Positions 1-11,305 of a stretch of 60,000 bases of DNA are shown here, in pieces. Origin of the DNA: Zygnema cylindricum (lineage: Eukaryota > Streptophyta > Zygnematophyceae > Zygnematales > Zygnemataceae). The stretch is from assembly GCA_037447655.1 (NCBI GenBank), contig JBBHKE010000121.1, positions 64,001-124,000 on the forward strand, written 5' to 3'. Made by a program: the position numbers and the translations under genes. Below the pieces are notes generated by a model that saw only the letters and a list, made by a program, of their open reading frames with translations, did not search any database and had not been told where the DNA came from. Each line of letters starts with the position of its first letter. The first letter of the stretch is position 1.

Positions 1-1092
1 AGAGGCGGTTTGCCAGTTACTCCCTTCTCCAAGCCCCCACACTTGTTGTAGTCACTAAAGGTTGAATAGGGAGGTAGAGTCATGGCTGCCTAGGTCTTTA
101 AGAGAAACAAGAGTAGAAACAGGTAGATTTACCAAAAAAGGGTTTGCCGGTTCCAGGATTTGATCCTAGTACCTACCATTCATCAATCACCATGTAGCCG
201 TTAGCTATGTCCATTAAGTCTATGACTAATGTTGAGATGTTTATAGTTTAATAGATATTTAAACGTTTACAAATAAGATATTTCGTTTAACCAATAAATA
301 GTACAGTAGAACATAGAACTAGTTGTGTACTATAGTACCGCACGAAATAAATGTTGCGAACATTTATTTCAACAGCTAATATTCAATCCGGACTTCATCG
401 AACGGCCGTGATAGAAGTCGATATCGCGAAAAGGGCATTTTAGCATTTTCCGAAAGTCGCCACCACGGATAACACTTGGCATCATCGTACGGGTTTACGA
501 AATTTCCGGAGAGCAAGTCAACAAATCTGGATGTGACAAATGTCACTGTTTTGGCCATGTAGTACATTTACCGTACATAAAGTACTCCGGTACTTGTACT
601 TCATGTACGGTACATCCCTATGATTGGACCGTAAGTCAGTAAAAAGGGTTCCAGGGAGGAAATAGGACTTAGAATATTTTCGGTAGGTAGTCACCTCTCT
701 CCCAAAGAGCATTTGTTTAAATAGGCACACTTTGCCATTTAATAAAAATTCACTAGGTTGACCAAATTCAGTGATACTTTTTGCTGCAGACTCAAAGAAG
801 TCCATACTACATACAGGTGTAGTCGGTCAGAGTTTTTTGCTTGCAAGGGTAGCTGCATTTCTAAGGGAAAGTCAAAGTGGGTGAATGTGTCCAAAACTCA
901 TATTCTAACTTTGCATTCTGTGGTGGAACTAAGCACACTGAAAGTCTTATTTCACAAAGGTGAAGTTGTATTAGAGTTTTGATTGTGAAGGGGTCAATCA
1001 TTTGGGATTGTATCAATTTGGAGTCGGCACTAACTAGATAAGCTTCTTTAGAGCTGCCTACTTTGAGGACCAACATAGGTCTTAGAGTTTCA
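1..1092 (+). mobile_element. Copia LTR, cut by window edge
   Basis: Sequence from the window edge to the TTTCA at 1088-1092 aligns by eye along its length with the LTRs of the complete copia element at 2342-8788. Shared landmarks are the segment around 40-100 (GTAGTCACT, then AGTCATGGCTGCCTAGG), a stretch rich in GTAC near 570-620, the CACTAGGTTGACC block near 750 and the terminal AGAGTTTCA. It is clearly more diverged from them than they are from each other. Directly after 1092 comes minus-strand gag sequence of another copia, so this LTR (solo, or the 3' LTR of an element lying outside) landed inside that gag. The 5' end is not visible, so no target duplication can be tested. Confidence 0.75.
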
Positions 1093-1541
1093 AGCGCATC
1101 CCACAGATCGGATGCCCTTTCCACCTACAAATGAGGACCAACAAGTCCTTGTGTGAGATGATGGAGGATAAAGTGCTTGGCCGCCATGTTGTTGTAGTCC
1201 CAGGTATCAATGTCATTCTCCTCATTCCTAGGAATAGGAGACATGAAAACACAACCGGTTGTTATAGGTGTGGTTTTCTCTTTTTCTTTCCCCATTTCCA
1301 TCACGATGATTTCTCCATCATGTGAGTCCTCTGATGGCGGTGGATCTAGTTTCCTAGCAAATCTGCTTCCTCCAAACCCTGGAGGGATAGCACGACCGGA
1401 TGGACGCTTTACTCGCCCACTCACTTTTCCCCAAAATCTTTTCTCACATAGGGCTTCGATCATCAAACTCTCCCAGTAGATGAACCTAGTCCCATTAAAT
1501 GTGGGCACCCTAGAGGGTGGGCCTATAACCTGCAACCCTGA
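1093..1541 (-). pseudogene. Copia gag remnant, minus strand
   Basis: Reading down from about 1535 the minus strand encodes the start of a copia Gag very like that of the 2342-8788 element: FNGTRFIYWESLMIEALCEK, then IPPGFGGSRFARK, then MSPIPRNEEND and KHFILHHLTQGL, ending ERASDLWDAL where the plus-strand LTR (up to 1092) interrupts it. The reading frame is open for more than 130 codons but the rest of gag-pol is missing on this side. It follows its own 5' LTR (1542-2341 plus 8794-8978). Unlike the complete element, it has no stop after the KEKEK segment. It is a broken older copy, not a functional gene. Confidence 0.8.
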
Positions 1542-2341
1542 GACCTCTATTGGTACTCAGAGTAGGCAGCTTACTAGAAGCCCCTAAGATAGCCTCAATT
1601 CCTTGGTCTATCTATGAAGATTACTAACACCCTGACAAAATACACACTTACCAAACTACAGCTCTTGGAAGAGTACACTCGCCTGAGTCTGCTGCAAAAA
1701 GGATCCTTGAATTTGCTCCCCTAAACAGTAAATTATCAATGGTCAAAGATGACCTTTTATACAAGAGCACTGTGGGAGAGAGGCGGCTACTTCTAATTCT
1801 CCTAAGTCCTAAACCCCTCTATGATCCCTCCACTACAAAAGTACGGAGCCAATCTAATCACTGTACAGTATAGAAAGGTACTTGGCTCGAACTACTTTCT
1901 GTACGGTTATTATACGACTTGGCCAAGAAGGCGACGCCTTCCATATCCGGGTTCACCATGGTATGTCTCGAAGATGCCGCTATCCAATGTCATGTTGCCA
2001 CGTGTCACCTGGTGTGGCTGTGACCGCAAATTGCAAAATCGTATATTCTGCGATGCCGGCTTCTTCCTCTTCCGTCCGATTGATATCAGCCATAATTCAA
2101 AGCCTTTAAAAACACAAGTGGTATTTCCGACGAAACTCTATCTAACTATCTCTATTTGATTGTGGTCCGTTCGTCAGTTAAATGAACTTATGTATTTCCA
2201 TATTGTTAAGTAGCTAATGTAACCTATATATTTCATCAGAGGTGCTAGGCTACATGGTAACGATACTAGGCTACTTAGACAGAAGGTAGGTACCAAGATC
2301 AAATCATGGGTCTGTCAACCTTTTTGGTAAGTTTACCAAAA
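1542..2341 (-). mobile_element. Older copia 5' LTR, distal part
   Basis: On the minus strand this is the downstream part of an LTR of the same copia family, ending at about 1541 immediately before the gag remnant. Its upstream part lies at 8794-8978, so the complete element at 2342-8788 inserted into this LTR. Landmarks matching the intact LTRs: GATTTGATCTTGGTACCTACC near 2300, the AGGGGAGCAAATTCA block near 1725, and the GCTTCTAGTAAGCTGCC segment before the end. Joined, the two parts are about 0.98 kb, close to the 1.05 kb of the intact LTRs. Confidence 0.7.
2337..2341. repeat. Copia target-site duplication, left
   Basis: CAAAA directly left of the 5' LTR, matched exactly by CAAAA at 8789-8793 right of the 3' LTR. 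Five bp is the usual copia duplication length. It shows that both ends of the element belong to one insertion event. Confidence 0.9.
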
Positions 2342-3390
2342 TGTAGAAACTAATGGTTTTTTAAGTATTTTCTAGGTCTGAAAAGAAATATAGAAGCCGA
2401 GGCAGTCTATCTCTAACTTCTCTCTCCAACTCTCAAACTTGTCGCAGTCACTGAGAAATTGGAGAGGAAGCTAGAGCCATGGCTACCTAGGCTATCCTGA
2501 GGTTTACGGGAAATTTATATTAGTTCGGGTTTATTTATTTAAAAGGTATATGCCGGCGGCAGGAATTGATCCTTGTACCTGCCGGCCGGCAGACAGAAAT
2601 AGTCGGTAGTCTTAGCCGTTACGTCTAGAAGTAATGATACGTAGTATATAGTTTGATAGTTATTTAAATATGTATACGTACGATTATTCATTTAACTATA
2701 ATAGATTACGGGATACATAGATCCGGTAATATATAAAGTACGGATTACGGTACGGACTATAAATCAATACCGCGCATTTGTTTCGTAAATGAAACAAATA
2801 CCGCACATGTATTTATTACGGCTACGATTAAATTAGATTCTAATCGGACAGCCGCAATTAGCGCCGAGATCACGGAGGAAGTTTTCGGCGGTTTGTGGCC
2901 ATCGCCACATCGGATGACGCGTGGCGAAATTTCGTTGGATCGTGGAATCCCCGGAGATTATGGCATCGAATCCGGATATGACATGTGTCGACATTTAGGC
3001 CTTGTCGTACAATGTCCGTACCTAAAGTACACCGGCAACTGTACTTTTGCGTACGGAACTCAATTCTGATTGGTTCCGTACATCACTAGATAGAGTCTGT
3101 GAGAGAGATAAGACTTAGAAAAATTAGGAGATAGGACCCTCTCTCCCAGAGAGCTTCTGTACAAAAGGTCAACTTTGACCCTCCATAACTTACTGCTCAG
3201 GGGAGCAAATTCAGAGATTCTTTTTGCTATCGACTCAAGGGAGTCTTCTCTTCACAGGGGTGAAGGTGGTCAGAGTTTTTGTCTGCCAGGGTGGCAGTTA
3301 TTGTTGCTTAAACACAAAGGGGTTAGGATTAACCTAGAGGCTTCTTGGAAGCTGTCCACTCTGAGGACTTATGGAGGTCTCAGAGTTTCA
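2342..3390 (+). repeat. Copia 5' LTR
   Basis: 1,049 bp, TG...CA termini. It contains the element's promoter and polyadenylation region by family rule, although no clear TATA box was picked out. Near 3000-3090 it is unusually rich in the palindrome GTAC. The end (3371-3390) is in frame with the downstream gag and contains an upstream in-frame ATG at 3371. Confidence 0.93.
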
Positions 3391-3410
3391 GGTAATGGGC
3401 CCACACTCTA
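3391..3410 (+). promoter_or_regulatory. Candidate primer-binding site region
   Basis: The usual plant copia primer-binding site (TGGTATCAGAGC, initiator Met tRNA) is absent after the 5' LTR. Instead there is GGTAATGGGCCCAC, overlapping the first gag codons; TGGGCCCACAC from 3396 is a possible PBS because it starts TGG. The older minus-strand relative has GGTTATAGGCCCACC at the same place, so the block is conserved in the family. Which tRNA would prime is not known. Confidence 0.4.
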
Positions 3411-6400
3411 GGGTACCAATATTTAATGGAACTGGCTTCATATACTTGGAAAGTATGATGATAGGAGCTCTATGCGAAAAAAGGTTTTGGGGGATAGTGA
3501 GTGGGCGATTGGGGCGTCCATCAAGTCTTGGAATTCCTCCAGGGTTTAAAGGAAGCAGATTCACCAGGAAAGAGGATTCACCTTCAACGGAGGAAACAAA
3601 GGAAGGAGAGGTGGTGGACAAAGGAAAGGAGAAGTAGGCGACCACACCAATAGCAACTGGTTTAGCATTCATGTCACCTATTCAGAGGAACGAGGAGAAT
3701 GATACTGAAACCTGGGACTTCAACAATATGGTGGCAAAGCACTTCATCCTACGCCATCTCACTCAAGGACTTGCATGTCCTCATTTGCAGGCAGAGAGGG
3801 CATCCGATCTTTGGATGCCTCTCATAGAGATGTACCGAAGTGGTACGATTCAGCAACAACAGTTGGCTGATCAAAAAGTTAAGGAGTATGTATACAAAGG
3901 GGGAAATATGTTGGATTTTTGCAATGAGCTTGCTACACTCTTCATGGAGCTAGAGAGTGCGCGAAAAGTTTTTAGTGAAAAAAAAAAGGTTAACTGTTTA
4001 CTAATGAAGTTACCTGATGAGTTCGAGAACATAGTCAACCATGTGCAGGACTTGCCGGACTCAAGGTGGATATGGAACTCAGTGGTAGGGATGATTCTCG
4101 TTCGAGAGAATACGATTGAGATCCGAAGGGGAGGAAAGAGTGGCCAAGCCTTGGCAATAGCGACCGATTGGAGGAACAAGGATTCCCGCAAACCAGTCGG
4201 AAACTATGGGGGTAGGGAGCAGAAAAAACAGGTTGACGAGTTCGAACCAAGGGCTCCCAAAGGTTTATGTCATTTTTGTAAGAAACCGGGGCACTATATG
4301 GCAGAGTGCACTAAGCTAACCGAGCTTCGGTTAAAGGAGGGGCAGACCGGTGGTACCTCGAGAGGAAAGAAAAAGGCCCTTGTCACACAAGTACTTGAGG
4401 CGGAATCTGAGGACGAGGACGATGAGCTCCTTTTGGATGAGGAGTTGGAGGCGAAAACTGAGGTTGAAATTCCACGAAGGCATAAATGTGCTTACGGTGG
4501 ATTGAAAGGTGAAGCGGGCTGGATTATAGATTCAGGTGCCTCAATGCACATGTGTAAGGATAGGCACTTGTTCACTAAGATAAGAAAGATTCCCACCGTA
4601 GAGATAGAGTACGGGGATGGGAGGATAGTCACCACTACTCTTGTAGGATCGGTAGATCTGAAAGTGTTAGTAGAAGGAAAGACATCCATATTAACATTCT
4701 CCGATGTATTGTTTATCCCGGAGCTGAACAAAAACCTTATCTCTACATCTGTATTAGATGATAAGGGTTTTTTTACTAGCACTAGGGAAGGAGTCTTTAC
4801 TGCTAGTTTTGATGAGGATGTCTATTACATTGCTGAGAAAGGTAGCCATGGGATGTTTAGGCTGACCTTAAGTAATGAAACGAAGAAACTTTATTATGCT
4901 GGTGTTCATGATATTATGATGTGGCATAAGAGGCTTGGGCATGTGAATCTAGATAAGTTAAGAGAGATGAAAAAGATGGGAGTGGTGGAAGGGATTCAGT
5001 TCAGTGAGAGTGATGATATAAGTGATTGTAGTGGGTGTGCTCAAGGTAAAGCACACAGATTACCCTTTCCTAAAACAGCCACCTACAAAGGAGAAAAACT
5101 TCTAGATCTAGTACACACAGATATTTGGGGACCGGCTAGAGTGCCCTCACCGAGGGGGAAGACATTTATGATGACTATAACTGATGATTGGTCTCGGTAT
5201 TCCCGGGTGTATTTTTTGAAAAACAAGTCAGAAGCTGAGGATTGTTTTAGACAATATAAAGCATGGAGCAAAAAACTCTATGAAACTCCAATCAAGAGAG
5301 TAAGGAGTGACAATGGTGGAGAGTATACTTCTAACCAGTTTGAGGTTTTTTTGAGGGAAGATGGGGTCCAACACCAAAAGACAGTTCCAGAAAATCCAGA
5401 ACAGAATGGGGTAGCTGAAAGGTTAAATAGAACACTAAGTGATAGTGCTAGAAGTATGTGTTCAAATAAAAAGATAGGAAAAATATTTTGGGCAGAAGCA
5501 ATGAACTTTGCTAATTACCTCAAAAATAGAGTTCTTACTTCTGCTATAAAAGATCAAACACCTTATGAGAGATGGACAGGCTGGAAACGAGACTTATCTC
5601 ATTTAAAGGTTTTCGGCAGTCAAGTGTTCGGTCTAGATACTGATCGGTCCAATTGGAAGCTAGATCCTAAAGGAAAACCGGGATACTTATTAGGATATGA
5701 TGAAGATGTTAAAGGATATAGAGTTTATGATCTAAAAAGGGAAGATATAATCTTAGTAAAGCATCTAGTAGTTATGGATGAAAGAAAGTCTGTAGATCCC
5801 TTCAAATATACGAAGTCAGTAAAAATCAGATTTGAGTCAGAAAATTCCGATGACTTTGAGCTTCCTAACTATCCAGGTTTTAGAGAAGATGACACTCTTG
5901 TAGGAACAAATCAGACCGAAAAGGACTCGGCTGTGGAAACTCCAGTGACAACTCTACTCGAAGCGAAAGACGTGGTGGAAATTGATTCGGAATCAAATGA
6001 TAGGGGAGAAGCCGAGTTTGTTCGAAAGAATCCACGAGAACCATCTATTCCAGCCTCAGATTTTGAGGGGGGGAGGAGAAGTAGCAAAAGACTGCAAGAA
6101 AAACAGGTTAATAACAAGGTAACTAAACTATCTCATCAAGATGAACCTCAAACGTATGGAGAGGCAATGACTTGTCCAGAAAGAAACCGGTGGAAGACAG
6201 CCATCAATGTGGAGATGGCTTCAATCATGGCAGCCGATACTTGGGAGCTGGTGGACTGTCCACCTATCCGAAAACCAATCGGTTGTAAGTGGGTTTTTAA
6301 ATTAAAACTGAACCCAGATAACACAATCGAGCGCTACAAGGCCAGATTAGTGGTAAAGGGATTTACACAAAAGGAAGGAATTGACTACGTGGAAACCTTT

Positions 6401-7717
6401 GCCTCGGTGGTCAGATTTCCCTCTGTCCGCATACTTCTCAGCCTGGCAGCAGCGGAAGACATGGAAGTGCACCAGATGGACATCAAAACAGCCTTTTTGG
6501 ATGGAGAATTGGAAGAGGAGATCTTCATGCGACAACCCGAAGGGTTTGTGGAAAAAGGAGAGGAGAGTAAGGTATGCCGGCTGATTAAATCTCTTTATGG
6601 TTTGAAACAGGCGCCTCGACAGTGGAATAAGAAGCTTGATGAGTTTCTTACCGGTCTAGGATATATTCGGATCAGCTCAGATCACTCAATCTATGTTTTC
6701 GAAGATGAGAAAGGTTTTATATTTATTGCAATTTATGTTGATGATTTGCTTGTTTTAAGTAAATCAATGGAAAAAATTAATTAACTGAAAACTGATCTTA
6801 AGGGGAGATTTGAAATGAAGGATATGGGGGAAGCAAAATATATTTTGGGAATTCAAGTAGAGAGAGACCGAAAAAGAAAAAGTATAAGATTGACTCAAAA
6901 GGAAGCAATAGGGAACATGCTTGAAAAAATTCAAATGGATAAAGCTAATAGTTGTACAACTCCAATGGAGTTGAAGAAGGGAAGTGAGGGGAGTGAGGAA
7001 GGAGGTGTCATAGTCTTAGACGAGGAAATATCTCATGAAGAACAGAAGTTCATGCAGACTATTCCTTACAGGCAAGTAGTGGGAAGTCTAATCTATTTTA
7101 TGAATTGTACCAGGCCGGATTTAGCTGCAGCTGTAGGAGTGCTGAGTAGGAGTCTAAATGCTCCCACTAAGAAGGATTGGGAGGCAGCTAAGAGAGTCCT
7201 TAGATATTTGGTAAGAACTAGGGATCTATGGTTGCATTTGGGTGGGGAGAATACTGACATCACTACTTGGAGTGATGCCAGTTATGGTGATGCTCCGATG
7301 AGGAGATGCACTTCTGGATATGTATTATATGTGGGTGATGGGGCTTGCTGTTGGAGTAGCAAACAGCAAAAGGTTATTGCTCAGTCCACCATGGAGGCTG
7401 AGTATATGGCCTCTTGCTCTGCTGTAAAAGAATTGATGTGGGTCAAGTCTTTGCTTGGTGAGCTTGGTCACCTTAAGAGTGGTGTGCAGAAAATATTTTG
7501 TGATAATCAGGCAGCAATCGCTATTTCTGCCAATCCTAAACATCATTTTAAAGCCAAACACATGGACATCAGACTCAGCTTTGTTAGAGAAAAAGTAGAA
7601 AACAAAATAATCAGTTTAGAGTACAGACCAGATAGTGAGATGGTAGCAGATATGATGACCAAACCTGTGCCTTCCCCTAAGTTAAGTTTTTGCAGGGAGA
7701 AGTGTGGTCTGAAATAA
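3395..7717 (+). pseudogene. Copia gag-pol polyprotein, two in-frame stops
   Basis: One reading frame runs from ATG 3395 (or 3371 inside the LTR) to the stop at 7715-7717. It is interrupted only by TAG at 3635-3637 in gag and TAA at 6782-6784 in RT; no frameshift is needed. Order: Gag start (FNGTGFIY), zinc knuckle CHFCKKPGHYMAEC near 4270, protease IIDSGA near 4525, GAG-pre-integrase (MWHKRLGH near 4920, CSGCAQGKAH near 5030), integrase core with DIWGP (~5115), RSDNGGEY (~5310) and ENPEQNGVAERLNR (~5390), RT with KARLVVKGF, DIKTAFLDGEL, SLYGLKQAP and YVDDLL (~6736). RNase H follows with WSDASYGD, STMEAEY and DNQAA, in the part resumed after the stop (ATG at 6815). All catalytic landmarks looked for are present. 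Ten codons separate the RT stop from that next ATG. Confidence 0.93.
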
Positions 7718-7729
7718 AAGATTGACTAG

Positions 7730-7742
7730 AAAATAAGGGGAG
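7730..7742 (+). promoter_or_regulatory. Polypurine tract
   Basis: AAATAAGGGGAG lies immediately before the 3' LTR TGTAG. In copia elements this purine run primes plus-strand DNA synthesis. Its position agrees with the LTR boundary. Confidence 0.8.
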
Positions 7743-8788
7743 TGTAGAAACAAATGGTTTTTAAGTATTTTCTAGGTCTGAAAAGAAATATAGAAGCCGA
7801 GGCAGTCTATCTCTAACTTCTCTCTCCAACTCTCAAACTTGTCGCAGTCACTGAGAAATTGGAGAGGAAGCTAGAGCCATGGCTACCTCGGCTATCCTGA
7901 GGTTTACGGGAAATTTATTTTAGTTCGGGTTTATTTATTTAAAAGGTATATGCCGGCGGCAGGAATTGATCCTTGTACCTGCCGGCCGGCAGACAAATAG
8001 CCGGTAGACTTAGCCGTTACATCTAGAAGTAATGATACGTAGTATATAGTTTGATAGTTATTTAAATATGTATACGTACGATTATTCATTTAACTATAAT
8101 AGATTACGGGATACATAGATCCGGTAATATATAAAGTACGTATTACGATACGGACTATAAATCAATACCGCGCATTTGTTTCGTAAATGAAACAAATACC
8201 GCACATGTATTTATTACGGCTACGATTAAATTAGATTCTAATCGGACGGCCGCAATTAGCGTCGAGATCGCGGAGGAAGTTTTCGGCGGTTTGTGGCCAT
8301 CGCCACATCGGATGACGCGTGGCGAAATTTCGTTGGAACGTGGAATCCCCGGAGATTATGGCATCGAATCCGGATATGACATGTGTCGACATTTAGGCCT
8401 TGTCGTACAATGTCCGTACCTAAAGTACACCGGCAGCTGTACTTTTGCGTACGGAACTCAATTCTGATTGGTTCCGTACATCAGTAGATAGAGTCTGTGA
8501 GAGAGATAGGACTTAGAAAAATTAGGAGATAGGAACCTCTCTCTCAGAGAGCTTCTGTACAAAAGGTCAACTTTGACCCTCCATAACTTACTGCTCAGGG
8601 GAGCAAATTCAGAGATTCTTTTTGCTATCGACTCAAGGGAGTCTTGTCTTCACAGGGGTGAAGGTGGTCAGAGTTTTTGTCTGCCAGGGTGGCAGTTATT
8701 GTTGCTTAAACACAAAGGGGTCAGGATTATCCTAGAGGCTTCTTGGAAGCTGTCCACTCTGAGGACTTATGGAGGTCTTAGAGTTTCA
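7743..8788 (+). repeat. Copia 3' LTR
   Basis: 1,046 bp, nearly identical to 2342-3390; differences are mostly single substitutions with a few 1-3 bp indels near the start. Followed exactly by the CAAAA duplication. Confidence 0.93.
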
Positions 8789-8793
8789 CAAAA
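8789..8793. repeat. Copia target-site duplication, right
   Basis: CAAAA, the partner of 2337-2341. Confidence 0.9.
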
Positions 8794-8978
8794 GGGCTGC
8801 CTTCTGACTTAAAGAGAAGCATAGGCACCCATGGCTTTAGCTTCCTCTCTAGCCTTCAATGACTATGTCAAGTATGGGGCCTAAGAGAGAAGTTAGAAGC
8901 AGGTTGCCTCTGCTTTTTCCTCCTTATTTTAGATTAATTAAGAAACCTAGAAAATACATAAGAAAACTTTAAATTTCA
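8794..8978 (-). mobile_element. Older copia 5' LTR, proximal part
   Basis: On the minus strand this starts TGAAATTTAAAG near 8978 and reads through an AGGTTTCTTAATT block. It then carries the same GACATAGTCATTGAAGGCTAG / GCTAAAGCCATGG region as other LTRs of the family. It is the upstream piece of the LTR that continues at 2341-1542 on the far side of the complete copia. Its upstream edge abuts integrase sequence of yet another copia, so it had itself inserted there. Confidence 0.7.
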
Positions 8979-9590
8979 AAAGTTGGTGCTTCAGAATTTG
9001 TTTTTAGAAAGTAGACTCTAGAGTATCTAGACCAGTCATCAGTAATTGTCATCATGAACCTCTTACCTCCTACCGAAGTTACTGTTGCTGGTCCCCATAT
9101 ATCTGTGTTGACCAGATCTAGTACTTTCTCACCTTTATATGTGGCAGTTTTGGGAAATAGAAGTCTGTGAGCTTTACCTTGGGCACACCCACTACGATCA
9201 TCCACCATTTTATTATCCCCAATCTGAATGTTTTCTTCTACACCAAGCTTTTTCATTTCCCTCGGCCTACGAAAGGGCAGATGCCCCAAGTGCTTATGCC
9301 AAATCATCAAGTTTGGGACACCAACATAGTAAGCATTCTTCTTTTCATTACTCACGTTAAGCCTAAACATTCCTTAACTACCCTTATCTGCTTTGAAGTA
9401 GACATCATCCCCGTACTTAGCAATAAAGACTCCTTTTTTAGTGAAGGTATCAAACTCCTTATCATCCAATACAGATGTAGAGACAAGATTTTTGCTCAAC
9501 TAAAGAGTATAAAGTACATTTGAGAAAGTGAGTATGAAAGTCTTACCCTTTACTAAGACTTTTAGATCTACCAATCCAACTAGATCTATA
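8979..9590 (-). pseudogene. Copia pol fragment: protease to integrase start
   Basis: Minus-strand remnants of a third copia copy. From about 9570 to 9500 it encodes VGLVDLKVLVKGKTFILTFS, matching the protease flank of the intact element. Then, from 9370, it encodes MFRLNVSNEKK, MIWHKHLGHL, GCAQGKAHRL, DLVNTDIWGP and DDWSRYSRVYFLKTNSEA, where it is cut by the older LTR at about 8978. At least two frame disruptions separate the pieces. Its gag is missing: LTR sequence begins directly upstream at about 9590. RT and RNase H are absent. Confidence 0.85.
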
Positions 9591-10130
9591 GTAATTGATA
9601 TTCTATGGGCTCCATTGCCACACAGAATTCGCAGATCCAAAGAAGTTAATCTAGATAGTGCCGACTCGAAGTTTATATAAACCCAAATAATTGACCCCTT
9701 GACAATCAAAACCCCATTACAGCTTCACCCCTGTGAAATAAGACTTTCTGTGTGCTCAGTTTCACCACAAAATGCAAAGTTAGAATATGAGTTTTGGATA
9801 ACATTCCCCATTTTGACTTTCCCTTAGAAACGCAGCCACCTTGCAAGCAAACACTCTAACCAACAACAACCCTGAGTAGCTTGGACTCCCGTGAGTCCGC
9901 AGCAAAAAGAATCACTGAAAATGGTCAACTGAGTTGATTGTTATGGCTGGCCAAAATTTGCCATTTATACAAGGTGCTCTCTGGGAGAGGCGGCTAGCTA
10001 CCCAAAATATTCTAAGTCCTAAACCCCTCTCTAAACCCCCTAGTACTGAAGTACTAAAAAATCACAAGACTGTACCGTAGAATAAAGTATAGATGCCGAA
10101 GTACTTTCTGTACGGACAATGTACAACGTC
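9590..10130 (-). mobile_element. Copia LTR fragment, minus strand
   Basis: Closely similar to 33010-33560, which belongs to a solo LTR. Shared blocks include CTATGGGCTCCATTGCC, AGTTTATATAAACCCAAAT, CTTCACCCCTGTGAA and GAGTCCGCAGCAAAAAGAAT. It lies directly upstream of the pol fragment. It is lost on the right at about 10130, where hAT-like sequence begins. The junction to protease without gag means an internal deletion. Confidence 0.7.
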
Positions 10131-10134
10131 GCCA

Positions 10135-10362
10135 TAATGCGACATTTAATCCTCGTCATACGTGGAGTACTATACTATTTTGTGTTTCGATAAAATATTG
10201 TATTATATAAAGTATTAAATTTGAAGCGTACCATATATCGTAAAATATATTGCGATATAATATGTTGGTCTCAGTGCGATGTATCGAGGCCTCAGACCGA
10301 TTGATATTCGATATATCGAAATTATCAAGATATGATTTTACTCGATACACAACTTTACCTAT
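10135..10362. mobile_element. Decayed hAT-like MITE fragment
   Basis: Contains runs of ATATCG and CGATAT and ends CGATACACAAC near 10352. These match the right-hand ends of the other TAGTGTTGTGTATCG elements in the window (for example 38907-39385). The left terminus is not recognisable. Confidence 0.45.
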
Positions 10363-10464
10363 TACACCGCTAATTGCTATTAGTGTTAACAAATAGTTAG
10401 TGTTAAAGAATAATTAGTGTGATTAACGCTAATTCAGTATTTGGGGATTTTTAAGGAAATTAGT

Positions 10465-11255
10465 GGTGTTGTGTATCGGTAAAAAAAATATCGGGATAAC
10501 AATGATACCGATAGTTATCGGTTATCGAATGGTCAAAGGTCTTGATATATCGGTCTAACACCAACAAATTCCACATCGGCGATAACTTAAAAAAATATAA
10601 TATGCATACAATAGTACTTTATAATATACTGTATTATTTTATTGACTTTATATAGCGTGGTATGCCACGTGTAAGAATTTGTTTCGTAAGCTGTTTAACT
10701 GAAATTTATTATGGATAGCGCGACACATAAATGTAGACAAATTTAATATAATATTTTATAGTTCTAATATCATAGTACCGAAACGAAAAAATTAAATTAC
10801 GTTGTAAATTTATAAAATCAAACTTTTTTGAAAACCAAACGAACAGACGAACAGGCAGACGAACAAATCTGTCAGACTGCCGCCATTAACTGCAATTTAT
10901 TAAAAAATAATAGCCAAAAGGACATTATGGAAGGGGTACCCAAGTAAAACCCCCTTAAATTAGAAATAATAAAGGAAATATCGTGATTTTTTACCGAAAT
11001 CGGGGGGAAGGGGGTCCGCGGCGCGTCCGCAGAGTAACACGTACAGTTGAGTGTACTGGCCGTACATTTATCTGTAAGGTCCGTACAGATATCGCCGATA
11101 GTTATCGATATCGTTTTTATCGCCGATAATAACCGATAAATATCGGGTATTTATTGGCGATAACACCGATAACGATATATCGTACCAATATATCGATTAT
11201 CGGCTACCTGAAAAAAGGCCCATATCGGTTATCGGCAAATCCTTACCGCTACACA
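10465..11255. mobile_element. hAT-like non-coding element
   Basis: The ends GTGTTGTGTATCGGTAA and, reversed, TGTGTAGCGGTAAGGATT form imperfect TIRs. The interior is full of TATCGG/CCGATA and includes ATAACACCGATAACGATA near the right. The same interior (AACACCAACAAATTCCACATCGGCGATAAC near 10560) recurs in the elements at 32078 and 38907. The hAT assignment comes from the related copy at 45184, which has an 8-bp duplication; here the flanks match only partly. Confidence 0.6.
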
Positions 11256-11305
11256 TATTAGAAATCAGTCACTCGAATTTGTTTTTCAGGGTTTTTTTAA
11301 ATATT

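Larger units (their letters stand above)
2342..8788 (+). mobile_element. Complete Ty1/copia LTR retrotransposon
   Basis: A full-length element of 6,447 bp. Two direct LTRs (2342-3390 and 7743-8788) both begin TGTAGAAAC and end GAGTTTCA. They differ at about two dozen sites by eye, roughly 97-98% identical. The flanking 5-bp target duplication is exact: CAAAA at 2337-2341 and 8789-8793. Domain order gag, protease, integrase, reverse transcriptase, RNase H places it in Ty1/copia (integrase before RT). A polypurine tract precedes the 3' LTR. It is inserted in the LTR of an older minus-strand copia. The single gag-pol frame carries two in-frame stops, so this copy is unlikely to make a complete polyprotein. 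Confidence 0.96.

Noticed and set aside
9139-9523. Plus-strand frames of 73-118 codons
   Set aside because: Antisense of the copia pre-integrase/integrase fragment.
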